The notes below the pieces were generated by a model, which did not search any database, had not been told where the DNA came from, and saw nothing but the letters and a program-made list of their open reading frames with translations. Positions 11,497 through 18,755 of a stretch of DNA of 64,000 nt are shown one piece after another. The position numbers and the translations under genes are program-made. How positions within the stretch are numbered: position 1 is the stretch's first letter; the number at the start of each line of letters is the position of its first letter. The DNA lies in the NCBI GenBank assembly GCA_005888095.1, contig VBKF01000102.1:45803-109802 (forward strand). The letters are read 5' to 3'. This DNA comes from Deltaproteobacteria bacterium. GTDB lineage: Bacteria; Desulfobacterota; Binatia; DP-6.

Positions 11497-11615
11497 CGCC
11501 TCGCGCCAGCGGCGGCGCCGGTACTGCGGCATCTGCCGCCGTGTAGCCTGCGCCCCCGGAGGGGTCAAGGCGCGCGCGTTTCCCGCCGTGCTGCGGTGCG
11601 CTATGGTCGGCGCCG

Positions 11616-12095
11616 GTGCGGATTCCGAAGCTGGCTGCCGACGTGGAGGCGCTCGCGGCGCGCCTCGCGCCGTTGCGTGCCGCCGGCAAGCGCGTGGTGT
11701 TCACCAACGGCTGCTTCGACCTCCTCCACCCCGGCCACGTGCGCTACCTCGCCGCGGCCCGGGCGCTCGGCGACGTGCTCGTCGTCGGGCTCAACAGCGA
11801 TGCCTCGGTGCGGCGGCTGAAGGGTCCCGGCCGCCCCGTCCTCGACGTCGAGGAGCGCGCCGAGGTGCTCGCCGGGCTCGCCGCCGTCGACCACCTGGTC
11901 GTCTTCGACGACGACACGCCGCGCCGCCTGATCGTCGCCCTCGCCCCCGACGTGCTGGTCAAGGGCGCGGACTGGGCGGCCGAGGACATCGTCGGCGGCG
12001 ACGAGGTGCTGGCCCGCGGCGGCCGCGTCGAGCGCATCGACGTCGTGCCGGGGGTGTCGACGAGCGAGCTCATCCGGCGCATCCGCTCCGGCTAG
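11616..12095 (+). CDS. rfaE2: D-glycero-beta-D-manno-heptose 1-phosphate adenylyltransferase (stand-alone RfaE domain II)
   Basis: 159 aa nucleotidyltransferase. [16 protein letters not shown] holds the HxGH catalytic motif; [14 protein letters not shown] and the C-terminal [10 protein letters not shown] are typical. It makes ADP-heptose for the LPS inner core. In E. coli this domain is fused to the kinase in HldE; here the kinase is separate at 46751-47749. GTG start at 11616. 10 nt separate it from the next gene. Confidence 0.93.
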   Translation: MRIPKLAADVEALAARLAPLRAAGKRVVFTNGCFDLLHPGHVRYLAAARALGDVLVVGLNSDASVRRLKGPGRPVLDVEERAEVLAGLAAVDHLVVFDDDTPRRLIVALAPDVLVKGADWAAEDIVGGDEVLARGGRVERIDVVPGVSTSELIRRIRSG

Positions 12096-12105
12096 CCACC
12101 TTCCG

Positions 12106-12543
12106 ATGCTCGCGCACCTGGCGGCCTGCCTCCTCGGGCTCCTCGCCGGCGCGATGCTGGTGATCGCGATCGTGCTCGTGCCCTTCTGGAGCGCGCTCCC
12201 GCCGGTGGAGCTCCGTGCCTGGTTCGGGCGTCACGCGGGCCGCACCGGCGCGCTCATGTTCCCCCTCGGCGGGGCGGCGCTGGCGGCCGCCGCGGCCGCC
12301 TGGCTCGTGGCTCGTGCCCGCTGGCCGGCGCTGGCGGCCGGCGCGGCCGCCGGCGTCGTCGCCGTCACGCTGCTCGTCAACGAGCCGGCCAACCGCCGCT
12401 TTGCCGGGCCCGTGTATCTGTCCGATGCGGACGTCGTCGCGCTCCTCGGCCGCTGGCGGCGATGGCACTGGCTGCGCGTCGCGCTCGGCCTGGTCGCCTT
12501 CGGAGCCGCGCTCCGTGCGCTCGGAGGACGGCCGGCGCCTTGA
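12106..12543 (+). CDS. DUF1772-like small membrane protein
   Basis: 145 aa with about four predicted membrane helices (near residues 5-27, 47-68, 75-93, 118-138). NEPANRR followed by LLGRWRRWHWLRV matches the conserved centre and end of the DUF1772 family (related to anthrone oxygenase-like proteins). Function unknown. It starts 10 nt after rfaE2 and may be co-transcribed with it, but nothing in the sequence ties it to LPS. Confidence 0.7.
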   Translation: MLAHLAACLLGLLAGAMLVIAIVLVPFWSALPPVELRAWFGRHAGRTGALMFPLGGAALAAAAAAWLVARARWPALAAGAAAGVVAVTLLVNEPANRRFAGPVYLSDADVVALLGRWRRWHWLRVALGLVAFGAALRALGGRPAP

Positions 12544-12621
12544 CCGAGCCAGGCCGTTGGGATCACCTTCTGCGCTGCCGCGCGCGTTGCGCCGCCCGCC
12601 GGGGCGTGTTAAGGGCCGCGG

Positions 12622-12813
12622 ATGGCGCGCGCCTGTGACGTCTGCGGCAAGCAGCGGTCGGTCGGCCACAACGTGAGCCACGCGAACAACAAGACCAAGC
12701 GTGCGTGGCGGCCGAACCTCCAGCGCGTGCACGCACGCGTCGGCCGCGGGGCAAAGCGTCTTCTCGTCTGCACGCGCTGCATCCGCTCGGGGCGGGTTCA
12801 GAAGTCCGCGTAG
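12622..12813 (+). CDS. rpmB: 50S ribosomal protein L28 (zinc-binding form)
   Basis: 63 aa. [11 protein letters not shown] with a Cxx[19 protein letters not shown] (the L28 core signature), and LLVCTRC with a second CxxC. The four cysteines make this the zinc-containing (C+) form. ATG at 12622 follows the phrase GGGCCGCGG rather than a clean Shine-Dalgarno. Stand-alone location, upstream of the thioredoxin gene by 53 bp. Confidence 0.95.
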   Translation: MARACDVCGKQRSVGHNVSHANNKTKRAWRPNLQRVHARVGRGAKRLLVCTRCIRSGRVQKSA

Positions 12814-12866
12814 CCGCCGGGAGCCCGCGTCCCGTCGTTGCATCGGCGCCGGCGGCGCGCTAGTCG

Positions 12867-13199
12867 ATGTCGATGGGCGCGCAGCCAATCACCGACGCCA
12901 CCTTCGAGTCCGAGGTCCTGCAGGCCAGGCTCCCGGTCCTGGTCGACTTCTGGGCTCCCTGGTGACCGTCCTGCCGGGCGATCGGTCCGATCGTCGATCA
13001 GCTCGCGGACGACTACAGCGGCCGGCTGAAGGTCGTGAAGGTCAACGTCGATGAGAACGGCGCGTCGGGCTCCCGGCTGAACGTGCGCGCCATCCCGAAT
13101 CTCGTGCTGCTCGAGGGCGGCCGCGTCGCCGAGCAGATCGTCGGGGCGGTACCCAAGGCGCGCCTGGTCCAGGTGATCGATCGGCTGCTGAAAGCGTAG
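12867..13199 (+). CDS. Selenocysteine-containing thioredoxin (active site WUPSC; in-frame TGA at 12963-12965)
   Basis: Reading through TGA at codon 33 gives a single 110-residue thioredoxin: [14 protein letters not shown]..., [18 protein letters not shown] at the active site, KVNVDENG, and [13 protein letters not shown] with the cis-proline; the end [19 protein letters not shown] aligns with classical Trx over its whole length. The TGA sits exactly where the nucleophilic Cys of WCGPC belongs. A hairpin just downstream (see next entry) matches a bacterial SECIS. Both halves are free of other stops and keep normal codon use, so decay is unlikely. Starts at 12867 or 12873 are both in frame; no strong Shine-Dalgarno. 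A TGC-to-TGA error is the alternative. SelB/SelC are not in this window. Confidence 0.85.
12963..12995 (+). promoter_or_regulatory. Putative bacterial SECIS element after UGA of the thioredoxin gene
   Basis: Directly after the TGA (12963-12965), bases 12977-12983 (GGCGATC) pair with 12989-12995 (GATCGTC): seven pairs, one of them G-U, around a five-base loop GGTCC at 12984-12988. The loop GGU begins 18 nt after the UGA, the same spacing and the same GGUC loop core as in the well-known E. coli fdhF SECIS, where SelB reads the loop G and U. The element lies inside the coding sequence, as bacterial SECIS elements do. Pairing was done by eye. Confidence 0.75.
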
Positions 13200-13226
13200 C
13201 GACACCGCGCGCGGCACCGCTGCGCT

Positions 13227-13255
13227 TTGCGCAACGAAATCCGTTGCGCTACATT
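13227..13255 (+). promoter_or_regulatory. Probable promoter and operator of the toxin-antitoxin pair
   Basis: TTGCGC at 13227-13232 and TACATT at 13250-13255 lie 17 nt apart, a fair -35/-10 pair. A perfect 8-bp inverted repeat, GCGCAACG (13229-13236) and CGTTGCGC (13242-13249) with a 5-nt spacer, fills the space between them. That layout suits autorepression by the antitoxin. The expected transcription start is about 13262, the A of the antitoxin ATG, so the mRNA may be leaderless. Confidence 0.5.
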
Positions 13256-13261
13256 GGCTCC

Positions 13262-13594
13262 ATGCCGCTCGCGACCGCCACCAAGATCCGGGCCTTGCGG
13301 CGGGACTTCAAGACGGGGGCGGCGATCGCCGACCTCCTCGGCGTCAACCGCTCGCAGGTCACCCGGTGGCTGCGCGGCGCGGGGATCGACCCGCTCAACG
13401 CCGAGCGCATCGATCTCCTCGAGCTCGTGTGGGCCAACCTCCTTCGCCTCTACGAGCCCGCGGCGGCCCGGGCCTGGCTCTTCGGCCTGAACCCGCATCT
13501 CGGCGACCGGCGGCCGATCGATCTCGTGCGGGCCGGTCGGGCCGAGGACCTGCTGCGGGCGATCCGCGCCGAGCGCGCCGAGTCCTTCGCCTGA
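13262..13594 (+). CDS. Antitoxin of Xre/MbcA/ParS (DUF2384) type
   Basis: 110 aa. The N-terminal half is a helix-turn-helix (TGAAIADLLGVNRSQVTRWL); the C-terminal half, with WLFGLNPHLGDRRPIDLV and RAEDLL, is the DUF2384 domain that plugs the active site of RES toxins. The next gene is a RES toxin, overlapping by 4 bp, which fixes the assignment. Start: ATG at 13262 (MPLATATKIRALR), preferred over a TTG at 13244 that falls inside the operator repeat. Likely represses its own promoter. Confidence 0.88.
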   Translation: MPLATATKIRALRRDFKTGAAIADLLGVNRSQVTRWLRGAGIDPLNAERIDLLELVWANLLRLYEPAAARAWLFGLNPHLGDRRPIDLVRAGRAEDLLRAIRAERAESFA

Positions 13595-14139
13595 CGCTGC
13601 ACCGCTGCTTCGGGTGGGACCGCCGCGCCGCGGCCGCCACGGAGGGCGGCCCGCTGTGGTTCCCGCGTCGGTACCAGGGTGATGGACGTCACGACAACCC
13701 GGACCGCTACGGATGCCTGTACGTGGCGATCGAACCCGTCGCGGCGGTCGTCGAGCAGCTCGCGCGGTTCCGCGGCAGCGTCATGGTCCCACAGGTCCTG
13801 CTGCGGCGCGGCTTGCCGCTCGCGCTCGCGGCGCTCGAGCTCGACGACCGGGCGAAGCTGGTGGACCTCGACGATCCCGGCGTGCTCGCCGCCCGCAGGC
13901 TGCGGCCGTCGCACGTGGCCACCCGGCAGCGAAGCGTGACCCAGCCGCAGGCGCTCGCCTTCTACCGCGGGGGAGCGGCCGGCCTCCGCTGGTGGTCGAC
14001 GTTCGAGTCGTTGTGGACGAACGTCACCCTCTTCGACCGGGCCGCGCCGCGGCTGCGCCTCGGCAGCGTCCGCCGCCTGCACGCCGAGGACCCAGCGGTC
14101 CGCGAGGCGGCGGAGCTCCTCGGCATCGCCCCGGCCTGA
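13591..14139 (+). CDS. RES-domain toxin (NAD-degrading type II toxin family), CTG start
   Basis: 182 aa if it starts at CTG 13591. RES signatures: LHRCFGWDR, GPLWFPRRYQGDGRHDNPD, and YGCLYVAIEPVAAVVEQLA, followed by the R/S-containing middle and WSTFESLW near the end. Known RES toxins (MbcT, RES-Xre) break down NAD+. There is no ATG, GTG or TTG in this frame near the start of homology; CTG at 13591-13593 overlaps the antitoxin TGA as CTGA, mirroring the ATGA/GTGA couplings elsewhere. The next upstream ATG in frame (13366) would add about 75 Arg/Pro-rich residues that are a shadow of the antitoxin. CTG start is inference. Confidence 0.82.
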   Translation: MTLHRCFGWDRRAAAATEGGPLWFPRRYQGDGRHDNPDRYGCLYVAIEPVAAVVEQLARFRGSVMVPQVLLRRGLPLALAALELDDRAKLVDLDDPGVLAARRLRPSHVATRQRSVTQPQALAFYRGGAAGLRWWSTFESLWTNVTLFDRAAPRLRLGSVRRLHAEDPAVREAAELLGIAPA

Positions 14140-14213
14140 ACGCCGCCGGCGGCACTCGGCGCCGGGTGGCCGCGGGGCGCCGCACCCCCGGTCATCTGCC
14201 ATAATCGCGTCCC

Positions 14214-15041
14214 GTGCCGCCGCGGCTCGCGCTCCTCGCCCTCCTCGTCGTCCCGCTCGCCGTTCACGCCGCCAGCGTCCGCTTCGTGCGCGAGGGCACC
14301 ACGGTGAAGGAGGCCGACGTCGGGACGCTCATGGCGGCCTGCACGCCGGCGACGATCGCCGTCGACGACCCGAACTACGGCACGCGCAAGCGGTACCTCG
14401 CCTGCCCGCTCGCCGAGGTCCTGCGCTTCGGCTTCGGCGCACCGCCCGACGCGCTCGGCAGCGCCGACGTCTTCATCCGCGCCTGGGACGGCTACGACAA
14501 GCCGACCAGCGCCGCCGAGCTCGCCGAGCCCGGCGCCTACCTGGCGTTCGGCGACGCCGACGTCTCGCACGGCGGCGACCTCCGCTGGGCACCGCTCGGG
14601 ACCCGCAGGATCGATCCCGGACCGCTCTATCTCGTCTGGACGAAGCCGGCGCAGCGCGACCGCCTGACCCGTCCCTGGCCCTGGCAGATCGCGGAGTTCG
14701 AGGTCGTCGAGTTCCGAAAGAAGTACCCCCACGTCGTCCCGACGGGCGTCCCGCGCAGCGCGCCGGCCTGGCAGGGATTCGAGCTCTTCCGAGGCGAGTG
14801 CATCGCCTGCCACGCCATCAACGGCGAGGGCGGCGACGTCGGCCCGGACCTGAACGTGCCGCGGAGCATCGTCGAGTACCGGCCGATCCCCCAGATCAAG
14901 GCCTACATCCGCGACCCGGCGACCTTTCGCTACGGGAAGATGCCGGCCCACCCCGACCTCTCCGACGCGGACCTCGATGCGCTCATCGCCTACTTCCGCG
15001 CGATGAGCCGCGCCAAGCACGATCCGCACCCGACCCGCTGA
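14214..15041 (+). CDS. Secreted c-type cytochrome with N-terminal domain of unknown function
   Basis: 275 aa. Signal peptide at residues 1-19 (LALLALLVVPLAVHAAS), so it is periplasmic. C-terminal single-haem cytochrome c domain about 185-268: haem motif CIACHAINGEGGDVGPDL, and a later YGKMPAHPDLSDADLDALIAYF giving the axial Met. The N-terminal part (about 20-180), with two Cys and PNYGTRKRYLACPLAEVLRFGFG, resembles the molybdopterin-oxidoreductase-associated fold in places, but I cannot name it. GTG start at 14214. Stand-alone gene; redox partner unknown. Confidence 0.8.
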   Translation: MPPRLALLALLVVPLAVHAASVRFVREGTTVKEADVGTLMAACTPATIAVDDPNYGTRKRYLACPLAEVLRFGFGAPPDALGSADVFIRAWDGYDKPTSAAELAEPGAYLAFGDADVSHGGDLRWAPLGTRRIDPGPLYLVWTKPAQRDRLTRPWPWQIAEFEVVEFRKKYPHVVPTGVPRSAPAWQGFELFRGECIACHAINGEGGDVGPDLNVPRSIVEYRPIPQIKAYIRDPATFRYGKMPAHPDLSDADLDALIAYFRAMSRAKHDPHPTR

Positions 15042-15345
15042 GGTCACCGCCGCTGACGGGCGTCGGGACCGAAGAATGGTGGGGCAACGAACCCACCTGG
15101 GTGGAACCCCGCATCGAGGGCCACCCGTACGCCTGCTGGGGTTTCCCCTGAGGCCCCAGACCGTGCGGCCGCGAGAAGGCCAGGTGAGGGATGTCCCGCA
15201 GCCGATCCCGGGCAAGCCGCGGGTGGAGCGCGGCATGGTGCCTGGCTTGCATGACGAGGAGGCGGCGGCGGGGAAGGACGGGGTGGTGAGCAAGGCAACG
15301 TGACTGGGGTCCGACGACCTCGGCCCCCAAGGGAGCGGCACCACA
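15042..15345 (+). other. Unassigned intergenic stretch (304 bp)
   Basis: No convincing gene. A short G/C hairpin TGGGGTTTCCCCTGAGGCCCCA at about 15136-15157 could be a terminator-like or RNA structure but lacks a T run. A 75-codon frame at 15076-15303 and minus-strand frames have no recognisable similarity and look like noise in GC-rich DNA. The last bases hold the GGGAG ribosome binding site of the next gene at 15331-15335. Confidence 0.4.
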
Positions 15346-16620
15346 ATGGTCGCGCAAGAGATGACAACGATACGAGGCCGCGGTCCCATTCTCGTTTCGA
15401 TCGTGGCGCTGGCCGCCCTCCTCCGTCCCGCACCGGCGGTGGCCGACGGGGGAGGGTACAAGTTCCGGGGCAGCTTCGCGCGCCTCGACGGTAGCACGGC
15501 GGCCGGGCTGCTCCATGCGACGATCGGGGGCAGCGGCTCCTCGATGGTGGTGCGCGCCAGAGGGCTCGGCGACTCGGCGAGCCTCTCGCTCCTGTTGCGC
15601 GAGGCGGGCGCCGGGGACACGGCCGTCGTCACCTTCACTTCCAACGTGCGCGGCCGGGCGACCCTGCGCTTTCGCAGCGTGCCCAGGACGGCGAGGGATC
15701 TGCCGCTCAGCTTCGATCCCCGCGGGAAGAGGATCGTGATCAGCGCTGCCGGGGGCGACCGCCTCGAAGTCGAGGTGCCCGACGACAGCGACACGCCGCC
15801 GCCCGGCGGCGACGATCCACCGCCCGGCGGCGGCACGCCGCCGCCCGGCGCCACCTGCACGCCGGTCGACACGGGGGACGTGTTCCTCGTGCCCGAGGTG
15901 GGCGCCGGGACCGCCAAGGTCCGCTTCCGCCGCGATGGCGGCTGCACCCGCGACTTCCGGGTGGAGGCAGACGACGTGGCGCCGGGCTCGTACGACGTTT
16001 GCGTCGGCGACGTGGCCGTCGGCAGCCTGGAGGCCGTCGACAATGGCGGAGAGATCACAGGCGAGATCGAGCTCGACGACGAGAGCGGCGAGCGGCCCTT
16101 CCCGACCGACCTGTCCGATCCCCTCGGGCAGCGCATCGAGGTGCGCGAGGCGGCGACGACGTCGTGCACGGGCGCGTTGGTGTTCTCCTTCGCCTCGTTC
16201 CCCGAAGACCGCGGGGGAGGCGCCGGGCAGGCGGGGGCGACCTGCACGCCGGTCGACACCGGGGACGTGTTCCTCGTGCGCGAAGCGGGCGTCGGGAAGG
16301 CCAAGGCCCGCTTCCGCCGCCAAGCGGACTGCGAGCGCGACTTCCGGCTGGCGGCGGACGACGTCCCGCTGGGGCTCTACGACGTCTGCATCGGCGGCGT
16401 CGCCTTCGGCAGCTTCGCGGCCGTCGACAGCGGTGGGGATATCGAAGGCGAGCTCGAGCTCGACAACCAGCCCGACCAGCCCGGCGAGCGGCCGTTCCCG
16501 GCCGAGCTGTCCGATCCGCTCGGGAAGGAGATCGAGGTGCGGCGATCGGCCCCGACGCCGTGCGCCGGCACCCTCCTCTTCTCTTTCGCCTCGTTCCCGG
16601 ACGATTCGGGGGGATCGTAG
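15346..16620 (+). CDS. Secreted protein with two tandem ~120-residue repeats, unknown function
   Basis: 424 aa. Signal peptide in residues 1-33 (LVSIVALAALLRPAPAVADG). After an N-terminal domain (37-145) comes a Pro/Gly linker, 150-168 (PPPGGDDPPPGGG...), then two homologous repeats at 169-288 and 298-420. Each repeat opens ATCTPVDTGDVFLV, has four cysteines (171, 200, 219, 274; 300, 329, 348, 406), an acidic middle, and ends in FSFASFP. Equal spacing of Cys suggests two disulfides per repeat. ATG at 15346 has GGGAG 10 nt upstream. Exported, maybe surface-exposed; no enzyme motif seen. Confidence 0.75.
   Translation: MVAQEMTTIRGRGPILVSIVALAALLRPAPAVADGGGYKFRGSFARLDGSTAAGLLHATIGGSGSSMVVRARGLGDSASLSLLLREAGAGDTAVVTFTSNVRGRATLRFRSVPRTARDLPLSFDPRGKRIVISAAGGDRLEVEVPDDSDTPPPGGDDPPPGGGTPPPGATCTPVDTGDVFLVPEVGAGTAKVRFRRDGGCTRDFRVEADDVAPGSYDVCVGDVAVGSLEAVDNGGEITGEIELDDESGERPFPTDLSDPLGQRIEVREAATTSCTGALVFSFASFPEDRGGGAGQAGATCTPVDTGDVFLVREAGVGKAKARFRRQADCERDFRLAADDVPLGLYDVCIGGVAFGSFAAVDSGGDIEGELELDNQPDQPGERPFPAELSDPLGKEIEVRRSAPTPCAGTLLFSFASFPDDSGGS
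15850..16605 (+). repeat. Two tandem coding repeats (protein residues 169-288 and 298-420)
   Basis: Copy 1 spans about 15850-16209 and copy 2 about 16237-16605. They share the opening GCCACCTGCACGCCGGTCGA-like phrase, all four Cys codons, and the closing FSFASFP codons, while the middles have diverged. This is an intragenic duplication, old enough for the proteins to differ at roughly a third of positions. Confidence 0.8.
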
Positions 16621-16766
16621 GAAACAGGCGCAACCGCGTTTGCTCGTGCATGCCCCCTGATCATGCCGCGGTGCCGCGCACGGGGCAGCCACGCTGACGC
16701 TGCGCTTTGCCAGCGGACGTGCACGAACGGGACAGTGTAGACACACGATGTGACACTCCTGGCACA

Positions 16767-16835
16767 ATTACCGTCAACGACGGCCGTCGATTGCCATGGG
16801 TCCGCTGGCATCGACGTTGCTCCCCTGACGGTAAT
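16767..16835. repeat. 10-bp inverted repeat ahead of the gene at 16837
   Basis: ATTACCGTCA (16767-16776) and its exact reverse complement TGACGGTAAT (16826-16835), 49 nt apart; the right arm ends one base before the ATG at 16837. It could be an operator with two half-sites or, if transcribed, a long hairpin that hides the start codon. It brackets the sigma-54-like sequence at 16806-16821. Confidence 0.5.
16806..16821 (+). promoter_or_regulatory. Candidate sigma-54 (-24/-12) promoter
   Basis: TGGCATCGACGTTGCT matches TGGCACG-N4-TTGCW apart from two bases of the -24 box; GG (16807-16808) and GC (16819-16820) are 10 nt apart, as required. Transcription would start near 16832, a few bases before the ATG at 16837, giving a very short leader. 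A chance match is possible. Confidence 0.35.
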
Positions 16836-16836
16836 C

Positions 16837-17436
16837 ATGAAGCCCCATAGCCAGACAGAGTTGCGTCGTGTTGCTCTCCTCCTCGCCCTGGCGACGATCC
16901 TCGTCAGCCCGTTGCCTGCGTCCAGCACCCCACAGGCGGGCCACGGCAAGGGAAAGTCGACCGGCTCCGGCTGCCCCGGCGGCCTCGATGTCTCCCGGAG
17001 CGGGCAGCCGAGCGTGCCCCTCGCGATCGCGGTGGGCGTCTTCACCGGTCAGAGGAAAGGCCTCATCGCACCCGACGAGATCATCCTTTCGACGCGGCTC
17101 AGGAATGCGGCTTGGACGACCTTCTACCGTCAGCTCTCCGCCCCCGGCGTGACGGACTACATCAGGGGCCCGGAGACCATCCCCACCGTTCACGTCGGGG
17201 ACATCATCAACGTGACAGCGGGCGGCTCCGCCCTGGGCTACCGCGCTCTGGCGACGGCGCTTTCTGCAGGATCGATGGTCGTCGCGCCCGTCGTCACGTT
17301 CGGCGCCCGGGGAACCGCGACCGTGGTCGGCTTTGCCACGCTGCAGACCACGACCATCAAGGGGCGCGGGAATCCCAAGTACCTCGACGCCACGGTCCTG
17401 TCGCTCGATCTCGACCCCTGCTTCATCCGACCCTGA
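16837..17436 (+). CDS. Secreted protein of unknown function
   Basis: 199 aa from ATG 16837 (MKPHSQTELRR followed by the hydrophobic VALLLALATILVSPLPAS), a normal signal peptide; an upstream in-frame GTG at 16750 would put 29 extra residues before it and is less likely. The mature part is Gly/Ser/Thr-rich, with two Cys (GCPGG near 48 and LDPCFIRP at the end) and alternating beta-prone segments. No known domain recognised. Codon use and GC are a little lower than in neighbours. Confidence 0.65.
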   Translation: MKPHSQTELRRVALLLALATILVSPLPASSTPQAGHGKGKSTGSGCPGGLDVSRSGQPSVPLAIAVGVFTGQRKGLIAPDEIILSTRLRNAAWTTFYRQLSAPGVTDYIRGPETIPTVHVGDIINVTAGGSALGYRALATALSAGSMVVAPVVTFGARGTATVVGFATLQTTTIKGRGNPKYLDATVLSLDLDPCFIRP

Positions 17437-17438
17437 GC

Positions 17439-17478
17439 GGGTGGATAATCAGCTCGCGGCGCCACAGCTGATCCGCCC
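17439..17478. terminator. Hairpin between convergent genes
   Basis: Left arm 17439-17454 pairs with right arm 17466-17478: the inner ATCAGCT/AGCTGAT is perfect and GGGTGG/CCGCCC extends it after a small bulge. It lies between the stop of the plus-strand secreted protein (17436) and the stop of the minus-strand NamZ gene (17493), so it may end both transcripts. There is no T run. Confidence 0.4.
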
Positions 17479-17492
17479 TCCATGCGCCAGCG

Positions 17493-18752
17493 TCAGCGGT
17501 AGAGACGCACGGGCAGCGACTCCCTGCGGAACGCCTCGATCTCCCCGCGCCACGAGCGCTCGAGCGCCCGCAGGTCGGCGCCGCTCTCCAGGGCCTCGCG
17601 CACGGCCGGATCGCCGAGCAGCACGTCGATCGGGAGACGATCCGTGACGTACTCGTACGGCGGCTCCTTCCAGGCGAAGTGGGCGCGGTGCTCGGCGATG
17701 ATGTCCTGCACGAGCGCGAGCGTCGTGAGATAGGGACGGAAGGCGGGCCCGTCGGTCACGTGGATCTGGAATCCATGGCAGACCTGGCCGGCCCACTTGT
17801 GGAACGTCGGCTCGAAGGAGTGGTCCCGCAGCACGACGCCCGGCAGCCGGCGGCGCGCGAAGCGCCGGTGCACCGCCCGGATGTCGATCCACGGGGCGCC
17901 GAAGATCTCGAACGGACGCGTTGTCCCGCGCCCCTCCGACAGGTTCGTCCCTTCGAGCAGGACCTGCCCCGGATAGACGACCGCCGTGTCGAAGGTCGGC
18001 ATGTTCGGCGATGGCAGCACCCAGGGCAGACCCGTGTCGGGGAAGAGCATGCGCCGCCGCCATCCCTCCGTCCGCACCACGCTCAGCGCGCAGCGGCCGG
18101 GGCAGCGGACGCGGATCCCGTCGCTGCGTCCGCCGGGGCCACCCTCGCCGCCGGCCATCCTCAGGTTGACGAGCGCGGCCAGCTCGCCGAGCGTCAGGCC
18201 GTGGCGCATGGGCACGGGATAGAGGCCGACGAACGAGGTGTACCCCCGCCGGATCAGGTTTCCCTCGAGCAGCTCGCCGCCGAGCGGATTCGGTCGGTCG
18301 AGGACGACCACCTCCTTGCCGGCGGCGGCGCAGGCCTCGAGGGCCAGCGCCGTCGTCCACTCGAAGGTGTAGACGCGCGTCCCGACGTCCTGGAGGTCCA
18401 CCAGCAGGAGGTCGATGTCGCCGAGCATCTCCGGCGTCGGCGAGCGCGTCTCGGAGTAGAGGCTGTAGACCGGGATGCCGAGCTCGGCATCGACGCCGTG
18501 GCCCGACTCGATCATGTTGTCCTGCTTCTCGCCGGCGAAGCCGTGCTGCGGGCCGAAGAGCGCGCGCAGGCCGTCGCGGCAGAGGCGCCGGACGACGTCG
18601 CGCGCCGAGACCAGCTCGGCCGTGACGGAGGCCGGGTGCATGAGGAGCCCGACCCGCCGGCCGCGCAGCCACTTCGGCCGCTCGCGCGCCAGCACCTCGA
18701 GGCCGGTGAGGACGCGCGCGGCCCTGCGGCCGCGTGTCGCGCTCGTCGCCAC
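17493..18752 (-). CDS. namZ: Exo-beta-N-acetylmuramidase NamZ family (DUF1343)
   Basis: 419 aa; no signal peptide. Family signatures: GRRVGLLMHPASV, LFGPQHGFAGEKQDNM, IPVYSLYSETRSPTPEML, DLLLVDLQDVGTRVYTF, VLDRPNPLGG, SPNMPTFDTAVVYPGQVLLEGTN and GRGTTRPFEIFGAPW. Characterised NamZ releases terminal MurNAc from peptidoglycan fragments during wall recycling. GTG start at 18752; 3 nt after the stop of the GFA-domain gene, so the two are one transcription unit. Confidence 0.9.
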   Translation of the reverse strand: MATSATRGRRAARVLTGLEVLARERPKWLRGRRVGLLMHPASVTAELVSARDVVRRLCRDGLRALFGPQHGFAGEKQDNMIESGHGVDAELGIPVYSLYSETRSPTPEMLGDIDLLLVDLQDVGTRVYTFEWTTALALEACAAAGKEVVVLDRPNPLGGELLEGNLIRRGYTSFVGLYPVPMRHGLTLGELAALVNLRMAGGEGGPGGRSDGIRVRCPGRCALSVVRTEGWRRRMLFPDTGLPWVLPSPNMPTFDTAVVYPGQVLLEGTNLSEGRGTTRPFEIFGAPWIDIRAVHRRFARRRLPGVVLRDHSFEPTFHKWAGQVCHGFQIHVTDGPAFRPYLTTLALVQDIIAEHRAHFAWKEPPYEYVTDRLPIDVLLGDPAVREALESGADLRALERSWRGEIEAFRRESLPVRLYR

Positions 18753-18755
18753 GGC

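Noticed and set aside
12798..13217. Minus-strand frame of 139 codons over the thioredoxin gene
   Set aside because: It looks uninterrupted only because it avoids the TGA. It has no known domain, while the plus strand is a full thioredoxin.
13366..13590. Upstream ATG start for the RES toxin
   Set aside because: It would add about 75 Arg/Pro-rich residues that are an out-of-frame copy of the antitoxin coding sequence.
15076..15303. A 75-codon plus-strand frame in the gap before the secreted protein
   Set aside because: No signal, no domain, no ribosome binding site and no similarity; composition is that of noise.
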